A stretch of DNA of 64,000 nucleotides from the NCBI GenBank assembly GCA_029204225.1, contig CM055092.1:28008320-28072319 (forward strand), written 5' to 3'. Shown here one piece after another: positions 26,740 to 38,395 of the stretch. A model generated the notes under the pieces. The model made no database searches and was not told where the DNA came from. It saw only the letters and a program-made list of their open reading frames with translations. This stretch comes from Diphasiastrum complanatum (lineage: Eukaryota; Streptophyta; Lycopodiopsida; Lycopodiales; Lycopodiaceae). The translations under genes and the position numbers were made by a program. The first letter of the stretch is position 1. Each line of letters starts with the position of its first letter.

Positions 26740-28752
26740 TCAGAATGTCCACGTTGAGACACAAGCTATAGGAGTATTATGCCAACCAAGAGTTAGCAAA
26801 GAAAGGTCACAGTTGAGTGTGTATGAGGTGCACTGAGAAGCAATAAACATATTAGCCTGGTAAACTGCAGTTGAGCTGATTGGAAGTTCTCTCAAGCCAG
26901 CCAATCTGAGAAAGGAACCCCATTTGTCAGCTTGAAATCGCTTTCCTAGATTATCCACCCCCTCTTGTGCCACCAAATTTACTATCTCTCTCGCCAAGTA
27001 TTTGCTCTCGATCAGAAGCCTCTCGGGATCTTGGCTTTCAAGAGTGGCTCCAAGAGCGTCAAAAATGGCACTGTAGAAGTGAAGAGCCTCCACAACTCTT
27101 TCAATAAAGTTAGAACCATGGTTTAACTCCATCTCTAGCACAGACACTATGTTGGGTTGTAGACTTCCGATTGTAGTAACAACTCTAGATAGAGCAGTTT
27201 TTGACTGAAGCAGCCTCTGGAAAACAAAAGGACAGCTGACTGCTAAAACTTCATCTGGCTCAATCGTAAAAAGAGAAGAGTCTATTTCCTCAGCTGAAAC
27301 TGAGATGGGGATGAATTCAAAGGGTACGAGTAGTGTCTGTGCAAATTCAGTTAATCTCCTTCCAGTTTGCTTCAATTCTTCCTCATCAGAGCCCAATGCA
27401 GTGAGCTTGAAAGAGACAAGAGATTCTGGGTTGGTGGACAGACTTTGAAGGAAGCTAGCCCAACGCACCCCTTCCTGCATGTCCAGATCTACCACGTGAA
27501 TTCGAGCCTCCCCTCCCACAGCATCCAATATTGCTTGATTTTCAGTCAAGTATGCAAATCTCAAAAAGGGAAGGTTTCTGTAGAATGCCTGACTAGCTAA
27601 GCTACCGCTTCCCTGGATAGAGTAGAATCTTCCACCCTCGTTCGGAGCTCTATGTCTAGATAAACATCTATGCATCCGCTCATTCAGAGCTTCAGAGAGA
27701 TAGAAACCAAGCCGCTGCATTGGATCTCCGAGCTTAGAAGTGTTCTTGAAAAGATTTTGCAGTATTGTGCTGGCAGTTTCATGATCCATGGCATCTATCG
27801 TCTGTACACAAGCCAGCAGCAGGTGGACAATCTGCAGTCCATTCTCCTCTTGGGCTTCTCGCGTAACCTGAACATCACGCGGAGCTGCATGGGTGGAAAC
27901 AGGCTGGCGATGCGGGAAAGCTTTCTGACTGCAATCACTTTCAACAAGGCTATCATTACTGGAGCTAAAATCATAAGCATTCCGTCCAAGGTTCAGCTGA
28001 TAAGTTTCAAATTGTTTGTGCACAGGAAGTGGCTGCTCAGCAAAATGACTCCTTGACCAGTTTAAAATTTCCACCTTATCATGAGATGCCCACCCATCAC
28101 TTTCCTCCAAACAAATCCATTCATCGCCCATAAATGATAGATTCTCTAGTGGGAAAATCTCCCTGGTTGAGAATTCATCTGAACTGCAGTAAGGAATTCT
28201 TGATGAGACTCCTGGACTGCAATCCATGTCTACGCCACATCCAAAATCAGCATCAGAGCTTATGACTCCCATCGAATCTGTCATGCTTAAGACTGACGTC
28301 GGATCTTCATCTTTAAAGTATGTAATCGGAAGAAAATTTCCTAAAGAATTATCTGATTCTGATAATATTTCTTCGAACCAGCTTGATGCATTCTCATCAT
28401 CTCTATTAGCATCGACATAAGGTGGTGTTGTGCTGCATGATAAGCCAGAATTTGGAAGCTCATAAAGTGACAACGAATGACTACAATTGCAGGTATTGCT
28501 ATTCCATTCAAGAGCTGAAGTGGGCTTGGAAGCATTGGAACTGTCCTTCATATCTTTGCACGTGCATCGTTGAATCCGACTAGAGCTTGGTTCACCTGTT
28601 GCAAACTCACTTATGCTCCGAGGAGTAAGCGAAGGGGAAGACATCGACCAGTTGGGGTGAGGGAAGGGAATCTGCCAGTAGCCTTTGAAGCTTTCCTTCT
28701 GAAAATGAGCTACTGGTGGAATCGCAGGCTGAGGGCAACATCTTGCTGACAT
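26740..28752 (-). CDS. GRAS-family transcription factor, NSP2/SCL26-like
   Basis: Predicted 670-residue nuclear regulator, intact and intronless. The open frame runs upstream to a stop at 28,795 with no earlier ATG, so the start is ATG 28,752 (MSARCCPQPAIPP). The Ser/acid-rich N-terminal 300 residues are variable, as usual in GRAS proteins. The GRAS domain covers about 303-670: leucine-rich region I begins at IVHLLLACVQTID (about 308), the VHIID-type motif is IHVVDLDMQEGVRWASFLQ (about 418-436), the PFYRE-type region is YLAREIVNLVAQEG (about 585-598), and the SAW end carries Trp 657 and Trp 668 (TLGWHN, STWTF). The phrase EGVRWAS resembles the NSP2/SCL26 branch (EGIQWAS), whose members act in symbiosis and strigolactone gene control. 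The subfamily is inferred; GRAS membership is firm. Codon use is intact, unlike the surrounding transposon debris. Confidence 0.93.
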   Translation of the reverse strand: MSARCCPQPAIPPVAHFQKESFKGYWQIPFPHPNWSMSSPSLTPRSISEFATGEPSSSRIQRCTCKDMKDSSNASKPTSALEWNSNTCNCSHSLSLYELPNSGLSCSTTPPYVDANRDDENASSWFEEILSESDNSLGNFLPITYFKDEDPTSVLSMTDSMGVISSDADFGCGVDMDCSPGVSSRIPYCSSDEFSTREIFPLENLSFMGDEWICLEESDGWASHDKVEILNWSRSHFAEQPLPVHKQFETYQLNLGRNAYDFSSSNDSLVESDCSQKAFPHRQPVSTHAAPRDVQVTREAQEENGLQIVHLLLACVQTIDAMDHETASTILQNLFKNTSKLGDPMQRLGFYLSEALNERMHRCLSRHRAPNEGGRFYSIQGSGSLASQAFYRNLPFLRFAYLTENQAILDAVGGEARIHVVDLDMQEGVRWASFLQSLSTNPESLVSFKLTALGSDEEELKQTGRRLTEFAQTLLVPFEFIPISVSAEEIDSSLFTIEPDEVLAVSCPFVFQRLLQSKTALSRVVTTIGSLQPNIVSVLEMELNHGSNFIERVVEALHFYSAIFDALGATLESQDPERLLIESKYLAREIVNLVAQEGVDNLGKRFQADKWGSFLRLAGLRELPISSTAVYQANMFIASQCTSYTLNCDLSLLTLGWHNTPIACVSTWTF

Positions 28753-28819
28753 GATTGATGTTTCAGCAATCAGAGAGCTACCTATTGTACCCAATCATCA
28801 CTGAACACCTCAGGGAATT

Positions 28820-28820
<1 letters not shown>

Positions 28821-28889
<69 letters not shown>
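28821..28889 (-). repeat. (CT)n tract in the GRAS leader
   Basis: A pure 69-base tract that reads GA on the plus strand and CT in the gene sense. It lies 69-137 bases upstream of the ATG, between it and the TATA-like box, so it is probably transcribed as a CT-rich 5' UTR. Plant GAGA-binding (BPC/BBR) proteins recognise such repeats; any role here is inference. Confidence 0.9.
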
Positions 28890-28892
<3 letters not shown>

Positions 28893-28949
28893 GAGATGAA
28901 TGAAGCAGCTTGTGGCCGTCAGAGCAGCTTAAGTAGTAGAGCACAGCTC

Positions 28950-28956
28950 TTTATAA
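28950..28956 (-). promoter_or_regulatory. TATA-like box of the GRAS gene
   Basis: Minus-strand TTATAAA within CTAATTATAAAGAG, about 200 bases upstream of the ATG at 28,752. It is the best TATA-type match in this stretch and predicts a start site near 28,920. Confidence 0.5.
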
Positions 28957-28960
28957 TTAG

Positions 28961-29554
28961 GAAGTCCAAAAAATGAAACAGATCAAACAAGCAGGAAGAA
29001 TAAAACAGAAGCATCCGAAAACTGATGACACATGCAGCAGACTACTGCTGTTTATTCTTCCTCACCATATATGTATCGTGTTTACCACCCTCCCTGACAC
29101 TAGCCACAACAGACACACAAAATGCCACAAGCTCAAGATTACAAGATTCTAGATACCTGGTACAAAGTGGCACAGTTTCAGAGACAAGTAGTTCTGCAAT
29201 GCATGAAAACGGAGCATCAGCCAACCCCCAAACAACACACTCTTTTGGATTGACTTAGCTCAGTTCTTCCATTCACTACTTTCATTCAAAGGAAGACAGT
29301 CAAACCTGCAGTATATGATGTGAGGCTTTTTTCAGCTGAGCTGAGGGAAGAAGAATATAGCTGGCTTAGAAGTAGGAAAAAACCAATTAAACAGCAACAA
29401 CAGCAACAACAACACAATTAATCACATATCACAAACTAAGTAGTACAATGAAACTTATAAATCAGAATGGCTGCCTTGCATACATCTTGATGTGTTTAGT
29501 AACTTCATGAAGAGGATAGACTTCATGGGGATATGGACATGGGATATGGACTAG
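28961..29554. other. GRAS upstream region
   Basis: Probable promoter-proximal DNA. It includes a CAACAACAGCAACAACAACA run near 29,397. No gene seen. Confidence 0.4.
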
Positions 29555-29655
29555 GTATTCGTGATGCAGAGGTGGACTACAGGCTATAGCACTCCAAGGC
29601 GCTCGGAGCGGCGAGGGTGGCTACAAGCAGTAGCCCACCGTTGGATCACGAATAC
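29555..29655. repeat. GC-rich imperfect hairpin
   Basis: GTATTCGTGAT at 29,555 pairs with ATCACGAATAC at 29,645-29,655. Further in, GGTGGACTAC pairs with GTAGCCCACC, and the centre CGCTCGGAGCG is self-complementary. It is more GC-rich than its AT-rich surroundings. It could be a small foldback element or a structured RNA. Confidence 0.6.
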
Positions 29656-31457
29656 GAGACATAGCAGTTCAATATTTACGGTACAGATTAAAGACATTTC
29701 AAAATCTCTGCTATGACTCAGAATCTGCCTCTTTCTAGCCAACCGGATGATGCCATGTGTCCAATATCACTCCTCACACATGCTATGATTGTATATTGTG
29801 ACCAGGAAGGCTAATTCAACTATTTGGTGTTCTTTAGTTCATAAGTAAGGCCAAAGAATTAATTCATCACTAAGGCCAAATGAAAGAAGGAATATGTGTA
29901 GACTTTCTGTCCAAGGAGGCTAATTCAACCATATCTACACTTTGTAAGGCTCCAAGCTTCCATGAGTGCACTAGGTGGTATTTTGGAATGTGCGAAACCT
30001 TTTACACACTAGGTTGGATTCGAGCATGTGCAAGCATGGAAAGAGTTTTGGTTTTTATCTGATTTGACTCCTCTAGAGGACAAAGTGTGATTATATGAAG
30101 TGAGATAATACCATATAATAGGAAGATACAATATTGAGATATTTGGGATGAGATGGTGATGCTAATTGTTGAGTTGGAATATGAGACATAGTGATGCACA
30201 TGTGTCCACCATAGCTAATTAAATATAAAAATTTATTGTATGAATATGCACACGTGATATGTAATAGTACGTAAGCATTCGCAATTAATATCTATAACTG
30301 GCATAATATATCAATACAAGGGGTATGTGTTTCAAACATGCTTGTATGTCTCCTCGGGCTACATATCCATGATGCTACTTCCCTATCAAGAGGCTATGTT
30401 GAGATGGACCACTCTTTTTGATAACATGCCCATACTTCACTCCAATTAGGCAACAATAATCAATGCAAGCAAGCTAGAAGTGTTTCCAATCTAGTCGTAG
30501 AATGTGGACTTTTTTTTTTTCTCGCGAAGAAAACTAACCATAGATTAGATACTTTTTACAAAAAATACAAAGTAGTAGTAAACTTAAAGAAGCATAAGCT
30601 TATCAGCCTCTTTAAAGATGAGTAGAGGGGAGATGTAAAAATCATCATTCCCAAATTCTCTACTATTCCTAGAATGTGGACTTTGAAGTCATCAAAGTTC
30701 TACGTTGCATCAAAGCTATGAATGCCTTTATTACAATAAGGATGCTGGAGGATTTTGCACACATATGGGAATGGTAATTTATGATCACATAAATTACACA
30801 TTGATCTTCACAAATGAATTTAGACAAAACGTGATACATTGTGCATGAATGTGAGCACTTCAAGCATAAGTTGGAGGTAGGTCTATAAAATCTTGTAGAG
30901 CCAACACGTGGTAATGCAAAGGCTATGGTCTTTTACCAATTGAACTCTTTGTATTGAGGTTAAAGGTCAACATGAAGTGAATATGAAGGCAAACTTGAAG
31001 ATTGTGGTGGTCATAGGCTCTATATATTTTGCTTTTTTGCACAAACTCTTATTTTTTCACCCTGTAGCCTTTAAGAATGAGAGAATGGTCACTCTAGTGA
31101 ACTTTACTAATAAGTCACTTGCAATGTTACATCAAATGTTAGAGGGAGATGTAACTTTTAAAAATACACGAACCACCAATAAAGGTCTCTAGAAAGGCTA
31201 TCTTCTCAGGTAAGAGTTGGCCAAAAAAGTCCATTAAATTGTCACTTACTTTTGCCTAAAATAGCCTTAACAAATAAAACTTAAGAATTTCACATATCAT
31301 TCTCTACAATAGATCAATTAACATGAATTAGTTAAAATAATACCAACAATAATTGAAATCTTTATGGGCCAGAAAAGTCATGTAAGTTGCTTGATTTTTT
31401 TCTTATGTAGGTCATCGGGTTTGCCTGTTATCGATTATATGGTGATCAATCTAGTGC
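29656..31457. other. Intergenic
   Basis: AT-rich sequence. No gene, RNA gene or strong repeat recognised. Confidence 0.45.
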
Positions 31458-31630
31458 AAATATGCTCACAATACCAAAGCTACTTTCTTTGATCATCTAA
31501 TGGAATTTAAACACAAGTTTAAAAAGACAAGTAATAATAACAAATAAGCATAATGGTATTATTGACCATGACTTTTGAAGAACAATGACTTATTGACTAG
31601 ATGTGATTAGAGAAAACTGTTTGTTTTACT

Positions 31631-31764
<134 letters not shown>

Positions 31765-32020
31765 TTTTGAGAAACACAAACATCCCTTGAAAACTTTTGA
31801 TGTTTACAGTGCTTGCCTTACTTTCATAATATTAGCCTAGGTTTCAAAAAATATGCTCACGATACCAAAGCTACTTTCTTTGATCATCTAATGGAATCTA
31901 AACACGTGTTTAAAAAGACAAGTAACAATAGCAAATAAGCATAATGGTAGTATTGACCATGACTATTGAAGAAGAATGAATTATTGACTAGATGTGATTA
32001 GAGAAAATTGTTTGTTTTAC

Positions 32021-32213
<193 letters not shown>

Positions 32214-32297
32214 TTTTTTGAGAAACACAAATGTCCCTTAAAATCTTTTGATGTTTACAATGCTTTTTACAATATCAGCCTAGGTTTCAAAAAATTT

Positions 32298-34592
32298 CAA
32301 TTACATTGCTTTACAACAGTTTAACCTCAATAATATTTTTTCCATGTTCTCATGAATTTTCATGACAAAACAATGAAAAATCATAATAAGGCACCTCATC
32401 ATAGCCAAGTTTATGATTCCCCATGCTTGAATCTTGAATACATATTAGTAAACTAGAATATCTAGGGAACTTACCCTCCAAAATTTGTAGATAATGTGAA
32501 CATCAAATTCCTTTGGCCTATTATTTAGTGTCAGGATTTGCTTGTTAGTATTAAGCTTTGAGTTGAATCGAATATTCATTTTTGGATTCCCTCATAAATG
32601 TAGTGAGCAGTTCTAGAGTATAGACTTGCTTCCTTGCATAGTGTGTCCTCAAGATGATAAAACTTCCTAGCATGTCAATGAACTACATACAATGGTGTCT
32701 CTAGAGTAAAATTTGGCTTGACCCAATGAGTTTATGATGTTGATGATATAATGCCATATAGAGAAACTATATTCATGACTAGGAATCTGCACCATCTTCT
32801 ATAGAAAGGAACGTGTCTTTTGGGTCATAGCTTTGACTATTGACTAGACGGGCTTGGAGCTAGATGCACAAAAGAAGAATATATGCATATAATTGGGCAC
32901 GTAGTAGGAGTGAACGTAGCAAACTTTTTTTTGGCTTGGGGTCGGCCAAGATTGTGTCAGATGTATTGAGATATGATTTTTGTTTCCATTCTATATTGGA
33001 AATTGTGAATTTAAAGGTGGACATGTGAATGACTCTAGCTATGTCCTCTTACCCATAGAATTTTATTTTCAATATTTTTACAATATGACTTTATTGAAGA
33101 GAGCCTCGTAAGAAGAGATATCAATCTTCATCATGTCCAAAGCACAAAGAAAACTTATCCAAGTTTCCACATTCATGTGATGAATACACATACTCAAGAA
33201 AAATTCCTTGATGGAACTAAACTTTTTTTTAAAAAAAGGCCACCATCTATTACAATCCAAAAATGTCCATGTACATACATTTCACTGTATTGGCAAGCCC
33301 AAGTGATCTTGCTCACTAGAAAAAGAGCACATCGTGCATGAAGTCTAAAACATAGATGAATGCATCTTAAAGATAATGCACATATTTGTTATTTCCTTGT
33401 AATAAGTGTTTCTAGCAAAAGCAAGCTAGTTACAAGCCAGCCAAATTACTCGAAGTTGATTTTTCACAAAAGTAGGTATAGTGAGATGTCATTATCTCTT
33501 AAAAGATTTGTAACAAAGATTGCCTAGTCTTTATTAAATAGAGGAAGTCCCAATTTGGTGTTTCTCTAGAGAAGAAGTGCTATGTCATGTCCTGTTGCTG
33601 AGGATTTGAGAATAATCCAAGACATGGGAATTAGGCCTTTAGAGTTGAGTTGATTCGTTTTGCCTTGATATTCCAATCAAGGCCATATAATAATTATTAA
33701 CTTGAGAGGGCCTAAGATAGTCCTAATGTGACATGTGCATTGCCACGTCATGTGCTTGACTATCAAATGCATGATGAGGTATATTCGTGCTAATTGAGGG
33801 TGGTTTCACACCACAGTGCCTAGCAATATGAAAGTGTGAAGTGTCAAAAGTTGGTTGGCCTATGTAGTCCAAAGTGACTCCTAGGGCTTTCACATGACTA
33901 CATGTCTCTTGCCCCTATGTGGCAGATGGACTATGCCACGTAGGGGGAAGTGATGGCTATTTTTGGGCTAGGGAGAAGTGCCCGTCTTCTCCACCTTCTC
34001 CTTGGCAAAAGGTCTCATTAAGGCTATTTGGTAAACTCCCGCCATGAGCCATCTCTCTCATGCCATATATCTCTAGGAGATGCACCATTTTTCCTTGAGC
34101 TTCATCGCCAGATTTACGTTCACCACCATTGCCAGATTGATAATCACCACCTACTTTTTGGCACTGCTCACCACCATTGCTCTCTACAAAGGAAATGCAC
34201 AATCGTTCAAACACCATCATTGTAGTGCCCAACACCATCGTTCTCTGAAGGGGAAACACACTATTTAGAGCTCCTCAGAAAGCTACTCACCACCATTGCA
34301 CTCTCACCTTGAAGGAAGGCATCGCTCCTCACCATCAGTCCTTCCTCCTCTTCTTAGAGCTCATTTACTCTAGATTTGCTCCTCAACAATATCACTCATC
34401 TGCTTCAACGTTGCTCCTTTATGTGAAAATAATGACATAAATAGATCTATACACATTGAATGATAAAATTCAATTGCCTCCTATCCATGTCCATACTATA
34501 GTAGTTGTGCAATAGTCCTCACACGTGTGAAATCATTTCATACAAGTTTAGATGCATTCTACACAATAAAACCAATATCAAGCTGCATAATT
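32298..34592. other. Intergenic
   Basis: AT-rich DNA with no recognisable gene. Around 34,110-34,290 the phrase CACCACCATTG(C/T) and variants of it recur loosely. The 3' end of the minus-strand gypsy element, including its LTR, would be expected here, but I could not delimit one. Confidence 0.4.
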
Positions 34593-35988
34593 CTACAGCT
34601 GGGCAACAGAGTCCAGGAGCTGCCTTTGATTTGCTTCGGCACTCTCCTTGTCGGTAATGGCATTGCTGAGTTTGTTGCTCAGCTCCTCGTTACTACTCTG
34701 CAAAGTAGCTCGTACATGTCTTTCCTCCTGCAAAGTCTGGATCTGCTGCTTGAGCAATAAATTTCATTTTCAAAAGCATTGGATTGCTCTTAAATTGCTT
34801 CAAGTACCTCCAGCGTAGCATCTTGTCTTCCTATTGCCTCTTCGAGAACTATGTCTTTCCTGCTCAAGTATGCTTGGGCTGCTTCAAGCTCTTTACTCTT
34901 GTGTGACAGCTCAGTCTTGATTTCCTCCAACTTTATATTTTTTTGGATTAGGTCTCTTCGGATGGAATCATACTTTGATCCAAGCTTCTTGGAGACTTTT
35001 TCTAGACAGACGAAATGTTGAATGGCTGCATGTGTGTTTGACAGCAATGTACCAAAAGTCTTCATATATAATTCTTCATCGAGGACTGGTGCCTCGACAT
35101 CACTTTCGCTTTCCAACTGAATATCAAAAATTTGTTCTTCTTCTTGTGCTGGCTCCTGCTGGATATCTTCTTGCTTCTGCTCCTGCTCAGCAACATTTTT
35201 TGTTTCTTCTTCTATTTCTTGGCTCTTTTCTGCACTGGAAGGCGGCTTATATTGTGATGACGGAGAGGACATCTTCACCGAGCTTCCTTGGTGCTGGCTT
35301 GATGATGATGATGCCATCTTTGTGGTGGTTGCCTTTGATGCTTGCATTTGGAAATTAGCCTCAAAAGGGACTAACTCTGGTAGTACCGGTGCAATTCTGA
35401 TATCCTCCTACACAGTTAACACACCGGCATGCATACATAGAATACCCATCTACAGACCAAGCCTGGAAAATTGATTAATCTTTACTAACTTACAGAATTG
35501 CTTAGAAGAAATCTGTCTGAAGGCAATGGGTTCTTCAGAGCTCTCAGCAGGTATTCCATGTGTGTGTTAGAAATAGTACACTCTTGGTCCGGTAATAATA
35601 TAGAAGCAAGAGCAAATCACACAAAGCTTTTGAGATTGGGGTCTCTGATATAAGAGACTTTATATCCCCGTTTCTCAAGATAAACCTCTTCCTGAAAAAC
35701 TATGCTCTTAGTGATGAAGTCTGGCTTTGTAATAGGCATATTGTCGTCCATAGGCAAACCTAAGGCACGACAGTAAAATCCTTTTGTAATAATTATCTCT
35801 TGATTCTGGACAGTGGTGAAAATATGTCCTTCCTTTGTCTCGCTCAGATTTCGGATCAGCTCATGGCACACATCCGTAAGGATTACTGATGGATTGAATT
35901 GAAGAAGTCTTTCAATTCGTGCTCGTATAGCTAATGGTTGTAAAACTGGTAAGACTGGTTTTGGGTGCATTTTGAACACAATCACCAT
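34593..35988 (-). pseudogene. ORF3 of gypsy family A, the better-preserved copy
   Basis: It starts at ATG 35,988, about 1 kb after the integrase end. The first open segment (to 35,617) holds VILTDVCHELIRN and IFTTVQNQEIIITKGFY, then LGLPMDD. After one TGA at 35,617-35,619 the frame continues for 41 codons to a possible splice donor (GTAAGT at 35,493-35,488). A possible acceptor TAG ends at 35,408 and the frame resumes in phase. The second part is Ser/Gln/Glu-rich and then strongly coiled-coil (LEEIKTELSHKSKELEAAQA). Near 34,790 a stop or second intron intervenes, and coil text continues in another frame to the TAG at 34,593-34,595. The middle layout (V-x-I-x-x-x-FY...LGLP) recalls the domain seen in Athila-type ORFs. 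The function is unknown. It could also be a captured host gene. Confidence 0.6.
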
Positions 35989-36970
35989 GACGCTCGCAAT
36001 GGTAAACTAGCAATGGCGGAAGAGAGCTTGATCGTAACAATTCACGAAATTAGAGAGCAAGAGTAATGGAAAAGTAGTGGCAAAAAAACATAAGTGTTTA
36101 AGGTTTTTGGTATATTGATGATGTATCGATGGATTAGACAAACATTCAATGAAAGCGTGTCCTTTGTTTTGAAGGTACAGACTCAGCAATAAAGTATCTA
36201 GTCCTAAAAAACAAAAATAGATAAATAAATGAAAAATAAACAAAATACACAAATGCTTCGCTCAGTTCGCAAAAGTTCAGCTCGGTATTTGTGAGTATTG
36301 AACTACAAAAATAATAATATACACAATCTATGAAACAATGTATGTGATATTGGAAGCAAAGACTGTCACTTTCTTTGTTAAAATGTATGGTGAAAAAAAT
36401 CTATGAGCGAAAAAATATATTGGCGAAGAATATATCGATGAAAAATGCGAAGGTGTCGGGTTTTTTGCATAATTCCAATGTGTCGTTGACATGAAAACAT
36501 GATGAAAACAAAGGTATGTACAAAATGATATGTTAAATATTAGCGAAATATTTTCACAAATTTCCCGAAGGTCAATCCTGAAAAATGCGAAGGTTGAAGT
36601 GTCGCAATTTTCGTGTTTCCCAAAATGGTGGATTTACTTAATATACCATGTTCCAAAATGGTGTCGCCTTTATCGCAAAAATATTGTGAAAATGATGAAG
36701 CAAAGGTGTCGGCATTTTTTTTGCAAAAAATGCAGCGAAAATAGAAATGTGGCGAAAGTGTCGCCTTTTTCGCACATTTTGCGAATGTAATGGATTGACA
36801 ACAAAGTGTCGATTGGATGAAATGTGACCAGTGTCACAAATGTCGTTACAACGCATATGGGCAAAGAATGCGAAGGTGCAAGTGTCGCAAATTTTGCAAA
36901 CTTCGGTGGAAATGATTGGACCAAAGATGACGGGTTTTTAGAAACTAGATAAAATGTGAATAGTATCAGA
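35989..36970 (-). repeat. Integrase-ORF3 spacer with GCGAA/TGTCGC motif repeats
   Basis: From about 36,390 to 36,910 the motifs GCGAAGGTGTCG, GTGTCGC(C/A) and TTTTTCGCA or TTTTGCGAA recur at least ten times in both orientations, within AAAATG-rich text. Similar motifs occur at 43.08-43.4 kb and in the copia LTRs at 52.6 and 57.6 kb. The segment nearest 35,989 resembles the sequence just before ORF3 in the 15-kb copy. Confidence 0.65.
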
Positions 36971-36971
36971 A

Positions 36972-38395
36972 ATTAGTCTTAGTAGCGCTTCACCCTTGAG
37001 CCATTTACTCGAGTATCAAGTAAATGTCCTTCAAGATCGGCTAACTGAAGTGATCTATTGTTAAAAACTTCTATGACTTTGTAAGGTCCCATCCATCTGG
37101 TATGTAATTTTTCAGGAAACAACATGTGTTTGTTATCACACAGAAACAAGTAGTTCCCTCGTTTGATTTTTATTTTTTTAATAGATTGATCAAAAATTTC
37201 TTTTCTTTTATTCTGAACTCATTTAGTCTCGATTAATGAAAGACGACGATCCTCCTCCAGTTGCGTCAAAGATATCATCTACTCTCGGAGACTATCGTGT
37301 TCATCCATTCGCTCTTCATTACTAATGCGAAACGTCGGAACTTCAAATTCTATTGGTAATATGGGATGCATTCCATACCCAAGATAGTATGGACTTTGTC
37401 TAGTTGTGATATTTTCAGCAGTTTTGTATGCCCATAAGACAAATGGCAACTTATGATCCCAATCAGAAGAATGCGTTTCCATTACTTTATTTAAAATTTT
37501 ACACAAAATTCTGTTTGCTCGCTTTGTAAGCTCATTCGCTTTTGGATTATATGGAGTGGTTTGGCGATGCATAATAGAAAAGTATGACGACATGGCCTCG
37601 ATGGTCTGATTAAGGAAATGGGTTCCCCTATCGCTAACGAGTTATAAGGGACATCCATATCATGTGATAATGTTTTGGAATAAAAACTTTGTTACAGTCC
37701 TAGCATCGTTCTTAACTGTGGGTTCGGCCTCTACCATCTTGGTAGCATAGTCCGTGGCATGAGAATGTAATGTCGACGAGTTTTACAAGTGATCGGTTTG
37801 ATAGGCCCTCCAAAATCTATCCCCCACTCCTCAAAAGGTGCTAAGGGAATAATTGGAATAAGCGACCAATGCGTCGCGAAGTTGGCTTTCCCCATCCTCT
37901 AACATGCATCACATTTTTGAATGAATATTTTAACATCTCTATAGATGGTAGGCCACCAATATTTAGCAAGAAGGATCTTTCTTGCAGTATTTTTAAGAGC
38001 ATAGCGACCCTCCGAATCTTCCTCATGTAATGCACTTATTACAGCGGTCTTCTCGGTTGGTTCTAAACGTCGGCGGAGACTATCGTCAGCTCCTAATTTA
38101 TACGGTCTTCTATTTATAATCGTATACGGTCCTACTTTTGAAAGGAAAACATTTTTTTGCTGTTTATTAAAATGTTCAAGATAAATCTGGTCCTATAAAG
38201 AATTAATAATGTCCATATAAATTGATGTTTCCGATTTAATATGCATTATATATTCATCCGAAAATTCATCAGAAATGGGATCAAACTGATTTTTTGTTTG
38301 GAGGCGGGATATATAATCAGCATTTTGATGATTCTTGCCTCTTTTTAATTCTACTTCATAATTAAACTCACCTAACAACAATACCATCTAGCTAC
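36972..38395 (-). pseudogene. Ty3/gypsy integrase, family A
   Basis: The minus strand reads: a connector MHIKSETSIYMDIINSL and PYTIINRRPYKLGADDSLRR (about 38,115); zinc-binding text ILLAKYWWPTIYRDVKIF and CDAC; core text EEWGIDFGGPIKPIT; RQTTPYNPKANELTKRANR (about 37,567); and the C-terminal domain RWMGPYKVIEVFNNRSLQLA near 37,096. Several frameshifts and stops. The C-terminal domain nearly matches the 13.8-15-kb copy, and both are followed by ORF3. Confidence 0.88.

Noticed and set aside
27670-28056. Plus-strand open frames opposite the GRAS gene (also 27,367-27,600 and 28,226-28,420)
   Set aside because: They are antisense shadows of a well-supported coding sequence and have no motif of their own.
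28753-28794. Extension of the GRAS protein by 14 residues upstream
   Set aside because: The extension has no ATG and begins with TTG right after a stop. The first ATG is at 28,752.
33957-34259. 100-codon minus-strand frame rich in Gly, Glu and Met
   Set aside because: Its composition follows loose CACCACCATTG repeats; no family signal.
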